Of a DNA stretch of 64,000 nt, positions 10,556 through 19,844 are shown one piece after another. Source of the DNA: Labia minor (Eukaryota > Arthropoda > Insecta > Dermaptera > Spongiphoridae); the NCBI GenBank assembly GCA_963082975.1, contig OY720349.1, positions 45,985,962 through 46,049,961 on the forward strand, written 5' to 3'. Both the position numbers and the translations under genes were made by a program. The notes beneath the pieces were generated by a model, which saw only the letters and a program-made list of their open reading frames with translations, did not search any database and was not told the DNA's origin. The stretch's first letter is position 1, and every line of letters begins with the position of its first letter.

Positions 10556-10829
10556 TTTTTTTTTATTTGACATCCACTTAATTTATACATCTGTCCAAAG
10601 GCAATAATACATGGTTAGTTCCAATTAGAATAAAGAAAAACAATAAAAAACAAAATAAAAAAATTCAAACTAAATTAGATTAAGTGGGGAAGGATAGGGA
10701 AAATAAATAATTGGTTTGGATATTAGACAAGGAGGGGAAAGGTATGTCATTGATTAAAATTAGAATCCGCAGGTTTGATTTGACATGTCTCCTAGGTCAT
10801 GCGGTTTGAGTCTCAAGTTTCTCAATTGT
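10540..10829 (-). mobile_element. Jockey-type LINE 3' remnant (unit 1)
   Basis: Matches the 3' end of the LINE beside gene C (39,343-39,627): a poly-T tract on the plus strand (the poly-A tail), then 3' sequence through TGACATGTCTCCTAGGTCAT. The reverse-transcriptase part present at C is absent here, with the join inside GTAGGAGTT. The LINE was therefore internally deleted in the A/B lineage. Confidence 0.75.
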
Positions 10830-11472
10830 AGGAGTTATATATATAAAATAATGTCAGCAATATAGATAATTGAATTCAATTTTGTTTTTTCTTAAAATTT
10901 TATAAACATATGAAGCTTAATTTGAAATTCAACCCAGGACAAAGATTCAGATCTTATTCAGTCTTTAGTGTGTTTAAAAAATTTCTATTATATGTACACC
11001 TAATTCTGTTTTTACACGGTAATTGGTTCCAGAAAAAACCGCGTAAAAAAGACATTGATCTTATGCAAAAATTGGTGATTGGTTCCTTTTCTCTAAAACC
11101 TATAAAAATTAGAGAAAAATAAGGATTTTTTAAGAATATGTATTCAGGTATATTTTATTATATCACAGATATAATGTGTATTTAAGCATAATTATTAAAC
11201 AAAAAAATAATAAACGCTCAAAGCTTAAAAATATATAATGTAAATTAATGTATAACAAGTTCAAGAACTAAAAACAATAATGTATGTATGCAAAACAGCT
11301 ATGTTGTTAGCAAAAAGTTATTCAACTTTTAAGACAAAAAAAAAATTAAATGATAATCATAAATATAAATGATTTAAAGAATAGAAAATATTTTTTGACT
11401 TACCTTTTATCTAAGTGCGTTAAAATTAAATTTTATGTAGCGTTGGAAAAACCAACTTGCGTTTAAAAAATG
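10830..11472. other. Unit 1 spacer without a supported gene
   Basis: AT-rich. A small ORF (10,910-11,122) is repeated unchanged in units 2 and 3 but resembles no family. The repeated TTGGTTCC and CGCGTAAAA elements around it suggest transposon debris. Confidence 0.4.
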
Positions 11473-11608
11473 TTTAAAGAACCGATCAGTCTATGATAAA
11501 TCACTGGGACCATGCCATCGAGCTTTCGAAGAAGACCTTCGTGCCAAACTATCAAAAGCTTGGGATATATTTAAAAACACATCTGAGCAGTATCACCTGT
11601 TTTCAAAA
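11473..11608 (-). mobile_element. Jockey-type LINE RT scrap (unit 1)
   Basis: About 135 bp are nearly the same as 40,362-40,497 inside the LINE RT gene beside C (AACCGATCAGTCTATGATAA to CAGTATCACCTGTTTT). A single-base loss in CTTTATCAAAAG makes it non-coding. Confidence 0.8.
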
Positions 11609-11639
11609 TCTTTATCTTATCTTCTTATACGAGTAAAAA

Positions 11640-12560
11640 TTGTATATATATATATATTTGGCTATGGGTTCTCAAAAACCGCTCTAACGATTTTTTTGAA
11701 ATTCACACTAGATATAGTATTTATAAAGAGTTTTATTGATCACATTTCTGGAAAAATACATCTTTTTTAGTTTTTTTTCCTAAATTTAAATGTATATATA
11801 TGACGTCACAGCCACCGCCTGTGAGATATATATATATATCTATTAAAATAAAATTAAAAATATTTATATTATATTCATATATTTGATTTTTTTTTATTTC
11901 ATTAATACGTTTAAAAGAAGATTTATCTTTATATTCGATTTGATATATAGTAGGAGAATTAAATGACATCATCAATTTATTATACTCCGTAAACATAAAT
12001 ATATTTTTAATATTATATATTATCACACACACACAGTATATTAGATAAAACATTTATTTGTTTTTGTGTTCTTACTTTTAATATATTTTAATTTAATCAG
12101 TAAATTAATTATATATTATTATTGTAAATGTTATATCTATCTATCTCTTCATATATTGTGATTCCAGCCATCTTACTTACTTTGAAAATGAAAATCCAAT
12201 TATGAGATCAAAATTAAAATTATTTATTCATATAATCTTGAAAATGTGTTTAGTGTTTATTTAAAAAGGCCAATATATATTAAAAAATTAAATTATAAAC
12301 ATAATAAACCGCTCTAACGATTTTTTTGAAATTCACACTAGATATAGTATTTATAAAGAAAAATTTAGTTTTATTGATCACATTTCTGGAAAAATACATC
12401 TTGATTAGTTTTTTTTTCTAAATTTAAATGTATATATGTGACGTCACAACCACCGCCTGTGAGATATATACATATCTATTCTTAAAATAAAATTAAAAAT
12501 ATTTATATTATATTCATATTTGATTTTTTAATTTCATTAATAGATATACATTTAAATTAT
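11640..12560. repeat. Repeats with AACCGCTCTAACGATTTTTT (unit 1)
   Basis: Two related blocks (11,660-11,960 and 12,300-12,560) share AACCGCTCTAACGATTTTTT, ATAGTATTTATAAAGA and a TGACGTCACA(G/A)CCACCGCCTG segment. Further copies are at 26,027-26,947, 42,455-42,960 and 45,710-45,843. They look like non-autonomous transposon sequence. No protein is encoded. Confidence 0.6.
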
Positions 12561-12744
12561 TTGAAATTGTTTCACACAACGTTTAAAAGAAGATTTCGTG
12601 CTGTACATAACACTAGATTAATTGCATAATTATATTTATTATTTATATTTATAAATTAACCTGCCAAGTTCAAATTTCTAAGTATTATAATTTTAAATAT
12701 TTTAAACCAAGTACCTACGTATTTTAACAACTATACCATATTTT

Positions 12745-12913
12745 AAGTTGGGTGTATGGTCAAGTGAATTTCGGCCAGATGGACCGTTGACGCGAATAAA
12801 GTGGCGTGCCTGGATGCAGGAGGTGGAGGACTGGGTGTGGTGGCGATTCTTGGGAATGCCAAATGTTTGTTTACCAGTGGATCAGGCTGTTGATGAAAAT
12901 GATTATGATTGAT
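12745..12913 (+). other. Unidentified open segment, unit 1
   Basis: Locally GC-rich and open in one frame: starts VWSSEFRPDGPLTRIKW, contains two Trp-rich stretches (DWVWWRFLG) and ends in the acidic VDENDYD then TGA. Just downstream a 42-nt island (12,964-13,005) has an acceptor (CCTTTTTTAG) and donor (CAG|GTATGT) and could encode KQIADRNLAPFLT. The family is not recognised. The coding look and splice signals suggest a real gene fragment or a transposon exon. Unit 2 has the same. Confidence 0.35.
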
Positions 12914-13039
12914 TTTAAAGTGCATCTAAACTTGGCATTGGGATGGATTTGAATCCTTTTTTAGGCAAACAAATAGCCGATAGGAACTTGGCCCCCTTTT
13001 TAACAGGTATGTTTTTGATTAGATTTCAATACTTTTTTT

Positions 13040-13664
13040 CCGACCGACGATAGTAAGGGAGGTATTGTTTTCACACCAAATTTCACATGTGGAGATTTTT
13101 ACATATCTCCACGAATCATGCATTTTCTAAACAGAAAAAAGTATTTTTAGCATGATGTCTGTCCGTCCGTCTGTCCGTCCGTATAGATGTGTACAGCCTC
13201 AACGGCTCAAACGATTTTGATGAAATTTGGTATATTTACTTAATGCATCAGTGGGATGAATTGATCAACTTTTGGTGCAATTCCGGAAACCGGAAGTGGT
13301 AGTATTAGCGATCGACGATAGGAAGGAAAGGGTTATTTTTACACCAAAGGAGATTTTTTTATATATCACCACGAATCATGCACTTTGTTTTGGTTTTATC
13401 CTCGAGAAAAATCATATTTATTAGTTTTTTCTTGATTTAAAATTATATGACGTCATCCAGCCATTCATGACGTCACAGCCTGGTCTTGCATATATATTAT
13501 AAATAAAATAAAATTAAAAATGTTTATATTTATTATTTATGTATGCCTATCTGTTTTTTATTACATTAATAGATATATGAAAATTATTTGAAATTGTTTC
13601 TGTAGCTGGAAATTAATTTATTTCAAATCGTGGGTCGGTTCGGACCTGGCCACAGGTCAACTTA
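13040..13664 (-). mobile_element. Short TIR element with CCGACCGACG ends (unit 1)
   Basis: One end is CCGACCGACGATAGTAAGGG and the other in reverse complement contains CCGAACCGACCCACG. It holds a GTCCGTC microsatellite, repeated TGGTGCAATTCCGGAAACCGG-like segments and TGACGTCA motifs. The uninterrupted locus is present at 63,780-64,000 in reverse orientation, which shows this is an insertion. Relatives: 27,427-28,067, 41,143-42,038, 51,893-52,080 and 59,167-59,683. Non-autonomous; superfamily unresolved. Confidence 0.7.
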
Positions 13665-14003
13665 TTTAAGAAAGCTTACCTATTGTTTCCTTTTTGTGCC
13701 GCGCCCGCGTCCATTCTTAGCCTTTGAAATAATTTTGTGTTTAAAAAAATTGCAAATTTTTTTAAATTAAAATTATATTTGTTTATATATTAAATATAAT
13801 AATTTTATTTGTTCTTTTATTTTATAGTTCTGAATTTATAACTTGTATTGAATAATAAATAATTAGAACTATTAATTAATTCATTGAAAATTATATAGAA
13901 ACTGTTAAGTTATATTTAATAGTGATATCTTTAAAAATTTAAAGATCTATCTTTGTGGGTCTACGACTAACAAATAGTAATAAGATTTTTAATTCTTTAG
14001 TAA
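13665..14003. other. Locus flanking the short TIR element
   Basis: Reappears in reverse complement at 63,780-63,920. On the minus strand ATGGACGCGGGCGCGGCACA leads to AATAG|GTAAGC, which could be a small first exon. No protein family is recognised. Confidence 0.35.
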
Positions 14004-14365
14004 CTCATTTTTAAAACAGTTGCAGTTGACCACAATCGAACTAAACCTTTGCACACTTTTCAAATTTGGACGACAATACATAAATATGAATTAAAGTTTT
14101 CATTTTCTTAATTAATTAATTAATTAATCCTTCTGTATTGTTCAAATCTAGTAACTCATTTTTAACACAGTTGCAGTTGTTCATTCGAACTAAAGCTTTA
14201 CAAACTTTTCAGATTTGGATGACAAAACATGAATATGAAATAAAGTTTTCATTTTCTTAATTAATTAATAAATTAATAATTTAATTAATAAATTTTGACC
14301 CATCATTAAATATCATTTATAATCTCAAAGTATATTCAAATAAAACTTAAAACCTTAAAAATTTA
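14004..14365. repeat. ~130-bp tandem repeat pair R1 (unit 1)
   Basis: Two tandem blocks share ACAGTTGCAGTTG, CAAACTTTTCAGATTTGGA-like sequence and AAAGTTTTCATTTTCTTAAT followed by TTAA runs. A second pair, R2, lies at 21,957-22,310. R1 and R2 are direct repeats that bracket the Penelope and LTR elements within the unit. Confidence 0.7.
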
Positions 14366-14900
14366 TTTATTTATTTATAATTTATTTAAATTTATTTATT
14401 TATAAATAATACGAATCCAGCTTACTGGTGGACAAGGTTTTAAAATATGCATCTGTAAAGGAACATGTTCCTCAAAAAAATGCAGTTGTAAAAATGCTGG
14501 AATATTATGTAATTCCAAGTGATACAATATAGCAATTCTTACTCAAATAAATAAAACTTTTTTCATTATGAAATTTCTATATGATCCTTTATAAAATTTA
14601 ACTCTTATAATAAAAATAAGCTGGAGTGTCTCCTCTCGACTATCTCGCAAATTTGAATTGGATTAGTGACATATATTATATTTAAATTAAATTTAATTAA
14701 TTAAATTATAAATAAAAAAGTAATATTTAATAAATCAGCGAGTGTGCCTATTTTTTGATGGCATCACGTCACGTGTTGGCGCGTGATTTGCAATAATAAA
14801 AAATTAATTCCGGTATTTTCAGCGATTCAATCAAGTTGAAATTCTATATATAGCAGTTTTATACAATTTTTAATCATGTGAAAAACTATCTTACATATAT
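14366..14900. other. AT-rich spacer in unit 1
   Basis: No gene is seen. A short Cys-rich open stretch near 14,425-14,530 (CICKGTCSSKKCSCKNAG-like) is reminiscent of the tail of some transposon-encoded proteins but is too short to call. The 13-bp ATCTTACATATAT at 14,888-14,900 is the left target duplication of the next element. Confidence 0.4.
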
Positions 14901-15731
14901 GTATTTATTAAAACTTTTGTGGTTATTTTGATAATTATTAAGAGAATTTTTATTAAAAGACCACATTATTTGTATAAAATTATTTATTAAATTAAAATAA
15001 TTGTACAACGTTTCAACTGCTTATTCTGCAGTCGTTTTCAAGTAACCGTACGCTTGCTCCGATTCAAGCGGACTGATGCATGTTGGGACACGTCACCTCT
15101 TATATAGGCAGTGATATTGGCGCCAATTTTTGGCTTCAATTTTTGCCGACAATTCTTAATCTCAACATGAAGTCAGCAGCAATTGTCAAAGCAAGCGTTT
15201 ACAATCAAGAAGTATGATAGTGCATTATGTCTCTATAATAAAGATAGTAAATTATTTCTATAATCAAGATATATACATAAATACACATTAGATTAATTAT
15301 ATTTCATTCAATATGACAAATTTTACTCATCCAACACTATGTTCCACATCTTATTAAGTCTATATCCATCCTCTTTATTAATATTATTGGGATGATTATT
15401 AATTTCTATAGATTCTTTTATTTTTATTTTCCACCAATTATTTTCAATATGAAGTGTTTCTACATTATCTAAATTTATTTTATGTCCTGTTGTTAAGGCA
15501 TGTTCTTCAATTGCTGATTGATTTGGATGTTTCAATCTAATGGCTCTCTCATGTTCAGACAGTCTTGTAGAAATCTTTCTGCTTGTTTCACCAATGTATA
15601 CTTTTTTACATTCACAAATTACTTGAAAACGACTGCAGAATAAGCAGTTGAAACGTTGTACAATTATTTTAATTTAATAAATAATTTTATACAAATAATG
15701 TGGACTTTTAATAAAAATTCTCTTAATAATT
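14901..15731 (-). mobile_element. Penelope-like element fragment with inverted arms (unit 1)
   Basis: 114-bp arms at 14,930-15,043 and 15,621-15,734 are inverted copies of each other. ATCTTACATATAT occurs directly repeated at 14,888-14,900 and 15,732-15,744, consistent with a 13-bp target duplication. Between the arms lies the end of a GIY-YIG coding region. Each arm carries the block GCAGAATAAGCAGTTGAAAC with a short stem, like the hammerhead-type region of Penelope terminal repeats. The reverse transcriptase is missing (5' truncation). Inverted arms and GIY-YIG are typical of Penelope-like elements. Confidence 0.75.
15323..15640 (-). pseudogene. GIY-YIG endonuclease C-terminus of a Penelope-like element (unit 1)
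   Basis: Reading on the minus strand from inside the arm: VICECKKVYIGETSRKIS, then SEHERAIR, HPNQSAIEEHALTTGH, a Trp-Trp pair, and WNIVLDE before the stop. YIGET is the second half of the GIY-YIG core and SAIEEHALTTGH is the conserved His/Glu region of Penelope endonucleases. In the family this domain nicks target DNA and sits after the reverse transcriptase, which is absent here. About 105 codons remain open, with no ATG at the fragment start. Confidence 0.75.
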
Positions 15732-15744
15732 ATCTTACATATAT

Positions 15745-16080
15745 CTTTATTTTTACCCCTTCAGTTTAGAAGAAAAATAATGAAAACGTGGTAGGTAATG
15801 GTCCTCTTCCGAATGAACTACATTTCTCAAAATTTGATAGAAAACTACGAATTTCGAATAATGCCCGTGCACCAAATTTCATTATTCTAGCTCAAATCGT
15901 CTTTGCGTAATCTTGACTACATAAACATATACACACACAGAGAGAGAAAGAGAGAGACATTTTTCTCAATATTAGTGAAAATGACTTAAGGACCTCCAAA
16001 ACGTATAAAAACATCAAAAACTCGACATCGAAAATTTTCGTGATCACAATACTATCTCTGGCGAGATAGTAAAAAGTATG
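15745..16080. repeat. Dispersed repeat with microsatellite (unit 1)
   Basis: Contains GTGCACCAAATTTCATTATT, an ACACACAGAGAGAGAAAGAG microsatellite and CTCGACATCGAAAATTTTCG. Order and wording resemble 59,700-60,195. Probably a non-autonomous transposon. Confidence 0.5.
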
Positions 16081-16976
16081 TTATTATTATTATTTGTTTA
16101 ATTTCCATCATATTTTGGTCCTGAAAAACTATGACGAAAATTGTATTTATGAATATTTGGATCATAACCTACGACATATTATATAATATGCAAAGAAAAG
16201 TATGTTTTGTTTGTCATTTACATTTTTTAATTAAAATAATTTTCGTTATGAAAAGCCTTTTGTATTATGTTTATTTAAATAAATATTTTTTTACTGCATA
16301 AACATTTTTAATTTATTTATATTTCAACTTTTCTTAAAACATGTAGGCAAGAGTACACATTGTCGGGAAATGTACATATACATTATATTCAGTTCACAAA
16401 TACCTAACTTTTTGGGAAATGTACACATTTACCGGAAAATGATTATTCTATTGTTTTGTTTCCTTTCTATCGGGGAAATATACAATGTAATAATATAAAA
16501 AAAAGATATTTTCTCTATACCTTCTGAGGGGAAGAAACTCCTCATCATTGGCGACACAACTGATTATAATAAGAATTCATCATGAATTTTAATGCTATGA
16601 AATATTTTTAAATACATTCAAAATGAAAATCTATCCTGAAATCAATATTTATGTTTCAAAATCGATTGAAAAAAAATTAAAGGGAGCAATACAAAAGAGT
16701 TAGTTACTAAAAGTAATTAATCGCTAATTAATTACAATTAATTAATTATAATTCAATTATATTTCTTCTATACCTTCTAGGGATCCATTGAAATATCTAT
16801 AGAAATTTTCAAAATAAAAAGTCCATGAAAAATCGATTTCAATTTGTCAAAAGAGCGAACAGACAGACAGAGAGACAAAGAGACAGACGGCAAGTGAAGT
16901 TAAGAAAAACGTTATAAAAATAAATATATTACATATAATATTTCCTATCATTTTACATCTCTATTGCTCTCTTACT
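16081..16976. other. AT-rich spacer before the LTR element
   Basis: No gene recognised. Several short phrases recur (GGGAAATGTACA; TTCTATACCTTCT). The last five bases before the LTR, GAATT (16,977-16,981), are its target duplication. Confidence 0.4.
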
Positions 16977-16981
16977 GAATT

Positions 16982-17206
16982 TATTATGTATTTTAAGGTT
17001 TGATAATAAAAGAGTTATTTAGATAAAAAGAATATTTATTATAACGTTAACTGGAGAATTACAATTATTAATTAGAACGTAAATTTAAGGTAAGTCATTT
17101 CAGAGAACCATTATATGAATGAATATATAAGCGGAGAGAATGATATGAGTTGCTAAGGTAAGTGAAGTTAGAAAAGTATTGTGAGCGGGAGTTTAAATAT
17201 ACAACA
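16982..17206 (-). repeat. 3' LTR (unit 1), 225 bp
   Basis: Begins TGTTGTATATTTAAAC on the minus strand and ends in ACATAATA, so it lacks the usual CA 3' end. It matches the 5' LTR except for about 100 bp missing from the latter and one base in TTAGAACG. Confidence 0.88.
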
Positions 17207-17883
17207 TTTCCTCCCCCGGGTAGGATTGTTTTCTTCTAACTCGGTGAGAAACGTCTTGGGGGATGCGTTTGCCGATGTGATCGACGAGGCATCTGAGGCG
17301 GTGTTCCCGGCAGTGAGGCTCTGACTTGTGTTTGTCTTGGAGTCTGTGACGTTATCTGTGGAGCTTCGGGCGGAACACAAGGAGCAGATGGTATTGTGGT
17401 AGAGTCACGGTGCTGTCCGTCATAGAAGTGAATTCTGCACTGTTGGTCCTGTGGATTTGAATGGAGTTGATAAGGTTCGGCAGTTTCACGCTTTTTGATC
17501 TGATCGACGTGTCGTTTATAATGTTGATTGTTGAAATCTATTTCGTAGTGTAGATCTCCTAGGCGGGTTATAATACGTCCTGGAATCCATTTATCCATAC
17601 GAGGGTTACCAGATAGGAAATAAACATCTTGGTTAGCATGAAATTCTCTATATCGTGTTATGAATTCTGCCCGCTGTTTTTCTCCAATGGTGATACTTAT
17701 GTTTTCGGGTTTGACCAAATCTAGGCGTGGTCGTATGTGACGTTCTAGGAATAATATTGATGGTGATTGTCCAGTTGCGGTGTGAGGTGCTCTGCGGAAT
17801 TGCCTTAAAACTTTGTTTAAATTTCTTTGCAGCGATTCACGAGTGATGGACATGGCTTTGAGTGCATTCTTGACTGTTTGCAC
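17207..17883 (-). pseudogene. Integrase C-terminal part, frameshifted (unit 1)
   Basis: Open for about 215 codons from 17,883. It carries the end of the integrase core (QTVKNALKAM...), HTATGQSP, and a chromatin-facing C-terminal region with DVYFLSG and HYKRHVDQIKKRE, then a Pro/Thr/Arg-rich tail ending RRFSPS. It is one frame off from the upstream integrase ORF: a single T appears to be missing at about 17,889 in CTTATG. The purine tract and 3' LTR follow directly. Confidence 0.85.
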
Positions 17884-18434
17884 ATAAGTTCAGCTTGTCC
17901 GTTAGTTGCGGGGTGATATGGAGCAGATCTTTTGTGGTATTTCACTCCACTGTTACGTAAGAATTCATGAAATTCCGTTGAGACGAATTGAGGTCCATTG
18001 TCGGTTACAACGGTTATGGGAACTCCATAGTTTGTAAATAGTTTGTCCATGATTGTTATCGTTGCTGCCGCTGTAGTTGAATTAGTCGGTATGACTTCCA
18101 ACCATTTGCTATATGCATCGACAACTACCAAAAGCATGGTATCGGCAACTGGTCCGGCGTAATCCAAATGGACCCTTTCCCACGGGCCTTTAGGATAGTC
18201 CCAATGGTGGTCTTTAAATTTGATAGGGATATTCGAGTTTTTCGCGCACTCTACGCATGACTGAGACAGTTTTTCGATATCGGCATCAATTCCTGGCCAA
18301 AAGATAAATGATCTCGCCATTCCCTTCATCTTCACTATGCCAAGGTGTGCAGCGTGAAGATCTTTTAAAATAGCTTGACGCAGGGTTGGTGGAATGACAA
18401 CACGGTGTTCGAATAAAAGGCATCCTGAAGACAC
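17817..18434 (-). pseudogene. Integrase zinc-binding and catalytic core (unit 1)
   Basis: 205 codons. An HHCC domain (HAAHLG ... CVECAKN) is followed by a core with Asp in VHLDYAGP, Asp in VVTDNGPQF and Glu in ATNGQAEL, i.e. the D,D-35-E set. In the family it inserts the cDNA into host DNA. After GQAEL the frame is lost. The TAA separating it from RNase H at 18,480-18,482 means it can be reached only by bypassing that stop. Confidence 0.88.
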
Positions 18435-18479
18435 TGTGTATTTATTTTCTGGGGCTTTATAATTATGACGTGATAACTC

Positions 18480-19739
18480 TTAACCCTTTTCCAGCAATTG
18501 AATGATTTTTCCTAGATGCTCATCTCTACGAGTCTCTCGAGCGATGTCTTTGGCACTGGTAGGTAATTGCTTTATTTGGCAGAGAACAAACCAATCAAAC
18601 TCATCTTCTTCCTCTTCTTCTTTGGAGATGTTAACACTGTTGATGGTGTTTTCAGTTCGAGGCAGTGGAAGACGCGAACAGTAGTCGGCGTTCACGTTCA
18701 GTTTAGTTGGTTTGTATCTTATTTCGAAATCAAAATGCGACAAATAATCTGCATAATTGGCCATTCTACCAATGCACAATATTGGTAATGACTTGTTTGG
18801 GTGCAGGATTTGTGTTAGCGGTTTATGGTCTGTGATTAGTGTGAAATGGCGAGCATATAGGTAATAAAAAAACTTCTGTACCGCCCAAATGATGGCAAGG
18901 GCTTCTTTATCAATTTGAGGATATTTCTGCTCTGTGGTGCTCAGGGTACGGCTAGCATAGGCTATTGGTCGTTCGTCACCATTCTCTAATCGGTGAGAGA
19001 GCACAGCACCTAATCCTGTCTTGCTGGCGTCTGTTGCCAGTATGAGAGGCAAGCTAGGATCATATGGCATTAATACTTGCGGTGAAATAAGTATTTTTTT
19101 AATATCCTGATATGCTCTTTCAGCATCTTTTGTCCAGACAAAAGCTTCCTTATTTAAAACATCACGGAGAGGACGGCTTCTCGTAGATAAATCCGGGATG
19201 AAAGAATTGTAATAGACAGCTTTACCGAGAAAAAGTTGCAATTCTTCTTGCGATTTCGGTTTAGGAGCATTCTTTACAGCTTCTATGTGTTTATCGGATT
19301 TATGTATGCCTTCAGAATCAATTTTATGACCTAAAAATTCGATGGATGGTGAAGCAAAAACACACTTATTTTTAATTAGGATAAGTCCATGACTTTTCAA
19401 TCTTCTTAAAGTTGCTTCTAAATTTGAAAGAAGTTCCTCAAATCCGTTTGCTGCGATAATGATATCATCGAAAAAATTGTAGACGTTATGGAGATCTTTT
19501 AAAACTGTTTCCATTCTCCGCTGCCAGATTGCGGGAATATTTGCTGCGCCATATACTGCTCTGGTTGGACGAATAAGACCATGAGTTGGCGTATTTAAGG
19601 TTAACGCGTGTCGAAATTCTTCATCAACAGGTAAGTGTGAGTAAGCATCAGTTATATCAAGATGGCAAAAAAGATTTGCTCCCTTGATTTTATTAAAAAT
19701 GTGTTCTGCCTTCGGGATAGGATACTCGTCTATTATCAA
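18480..19739 (-). pseudogene. Reverse transcriptase and RNase H (unit 1)
   Basis: 419 codons. RT shows IIDEYPIPKAEHIF, LDITDAYSHLPV, the LTRPTRAVYGAA-type fingers/palm transition and catalytic FFDD in place of the commoner Y/F-x-DD. A linker and RNase H follow with Asp in ATDASKTGLGAV, Glu in DKEALAIIWAV and Asp in LITDHKPL. The open frame upstream (19,740-19,844) adds WAST..IIAKKDGNLR, so RT begins in the preceding ORF before a TAA at 19,845-19,847. Confidence 0.88.
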
Positions 19740-19844
19740 TCGAGGATTTAGAGTTGGTTTATAATTGCCAGTTATTCTTAAATTTCCATCTTTCTTAGCG
19801 ATTATATGTGTGGTTGATGCCCATTCGGAATGATCTACCCTTTC

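Noticed and set aside
10910..11122. 70-codon ORF repeated at 25,297 and 40,840
   Set aside because: Repetition comes from the segmental duplication. Basic/hydrophobic composition with no known family, inside transposon-like debris.
11733..12053. 106-codon AT-biased ORF (also 26,120)
   Set aside because: Low-complexity Ile/Asn/Lys/Tyr composition across a dispersed repeat. The related copies at 42.8 and 45.7 kb have different frames.
14425..14530. Short Cys-rich open stretch (also unit 2)
   Set aside because: CSSKKCSCKNAG-like wording is suggestive of a transposon protein tail but is too short and unsupported by neighbours.
18502..18788. Plus-strand ORFs inside the LTR element (also in unit 2)
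   Set aside because: Antisense shadows of the RT/RNase H coding strand.
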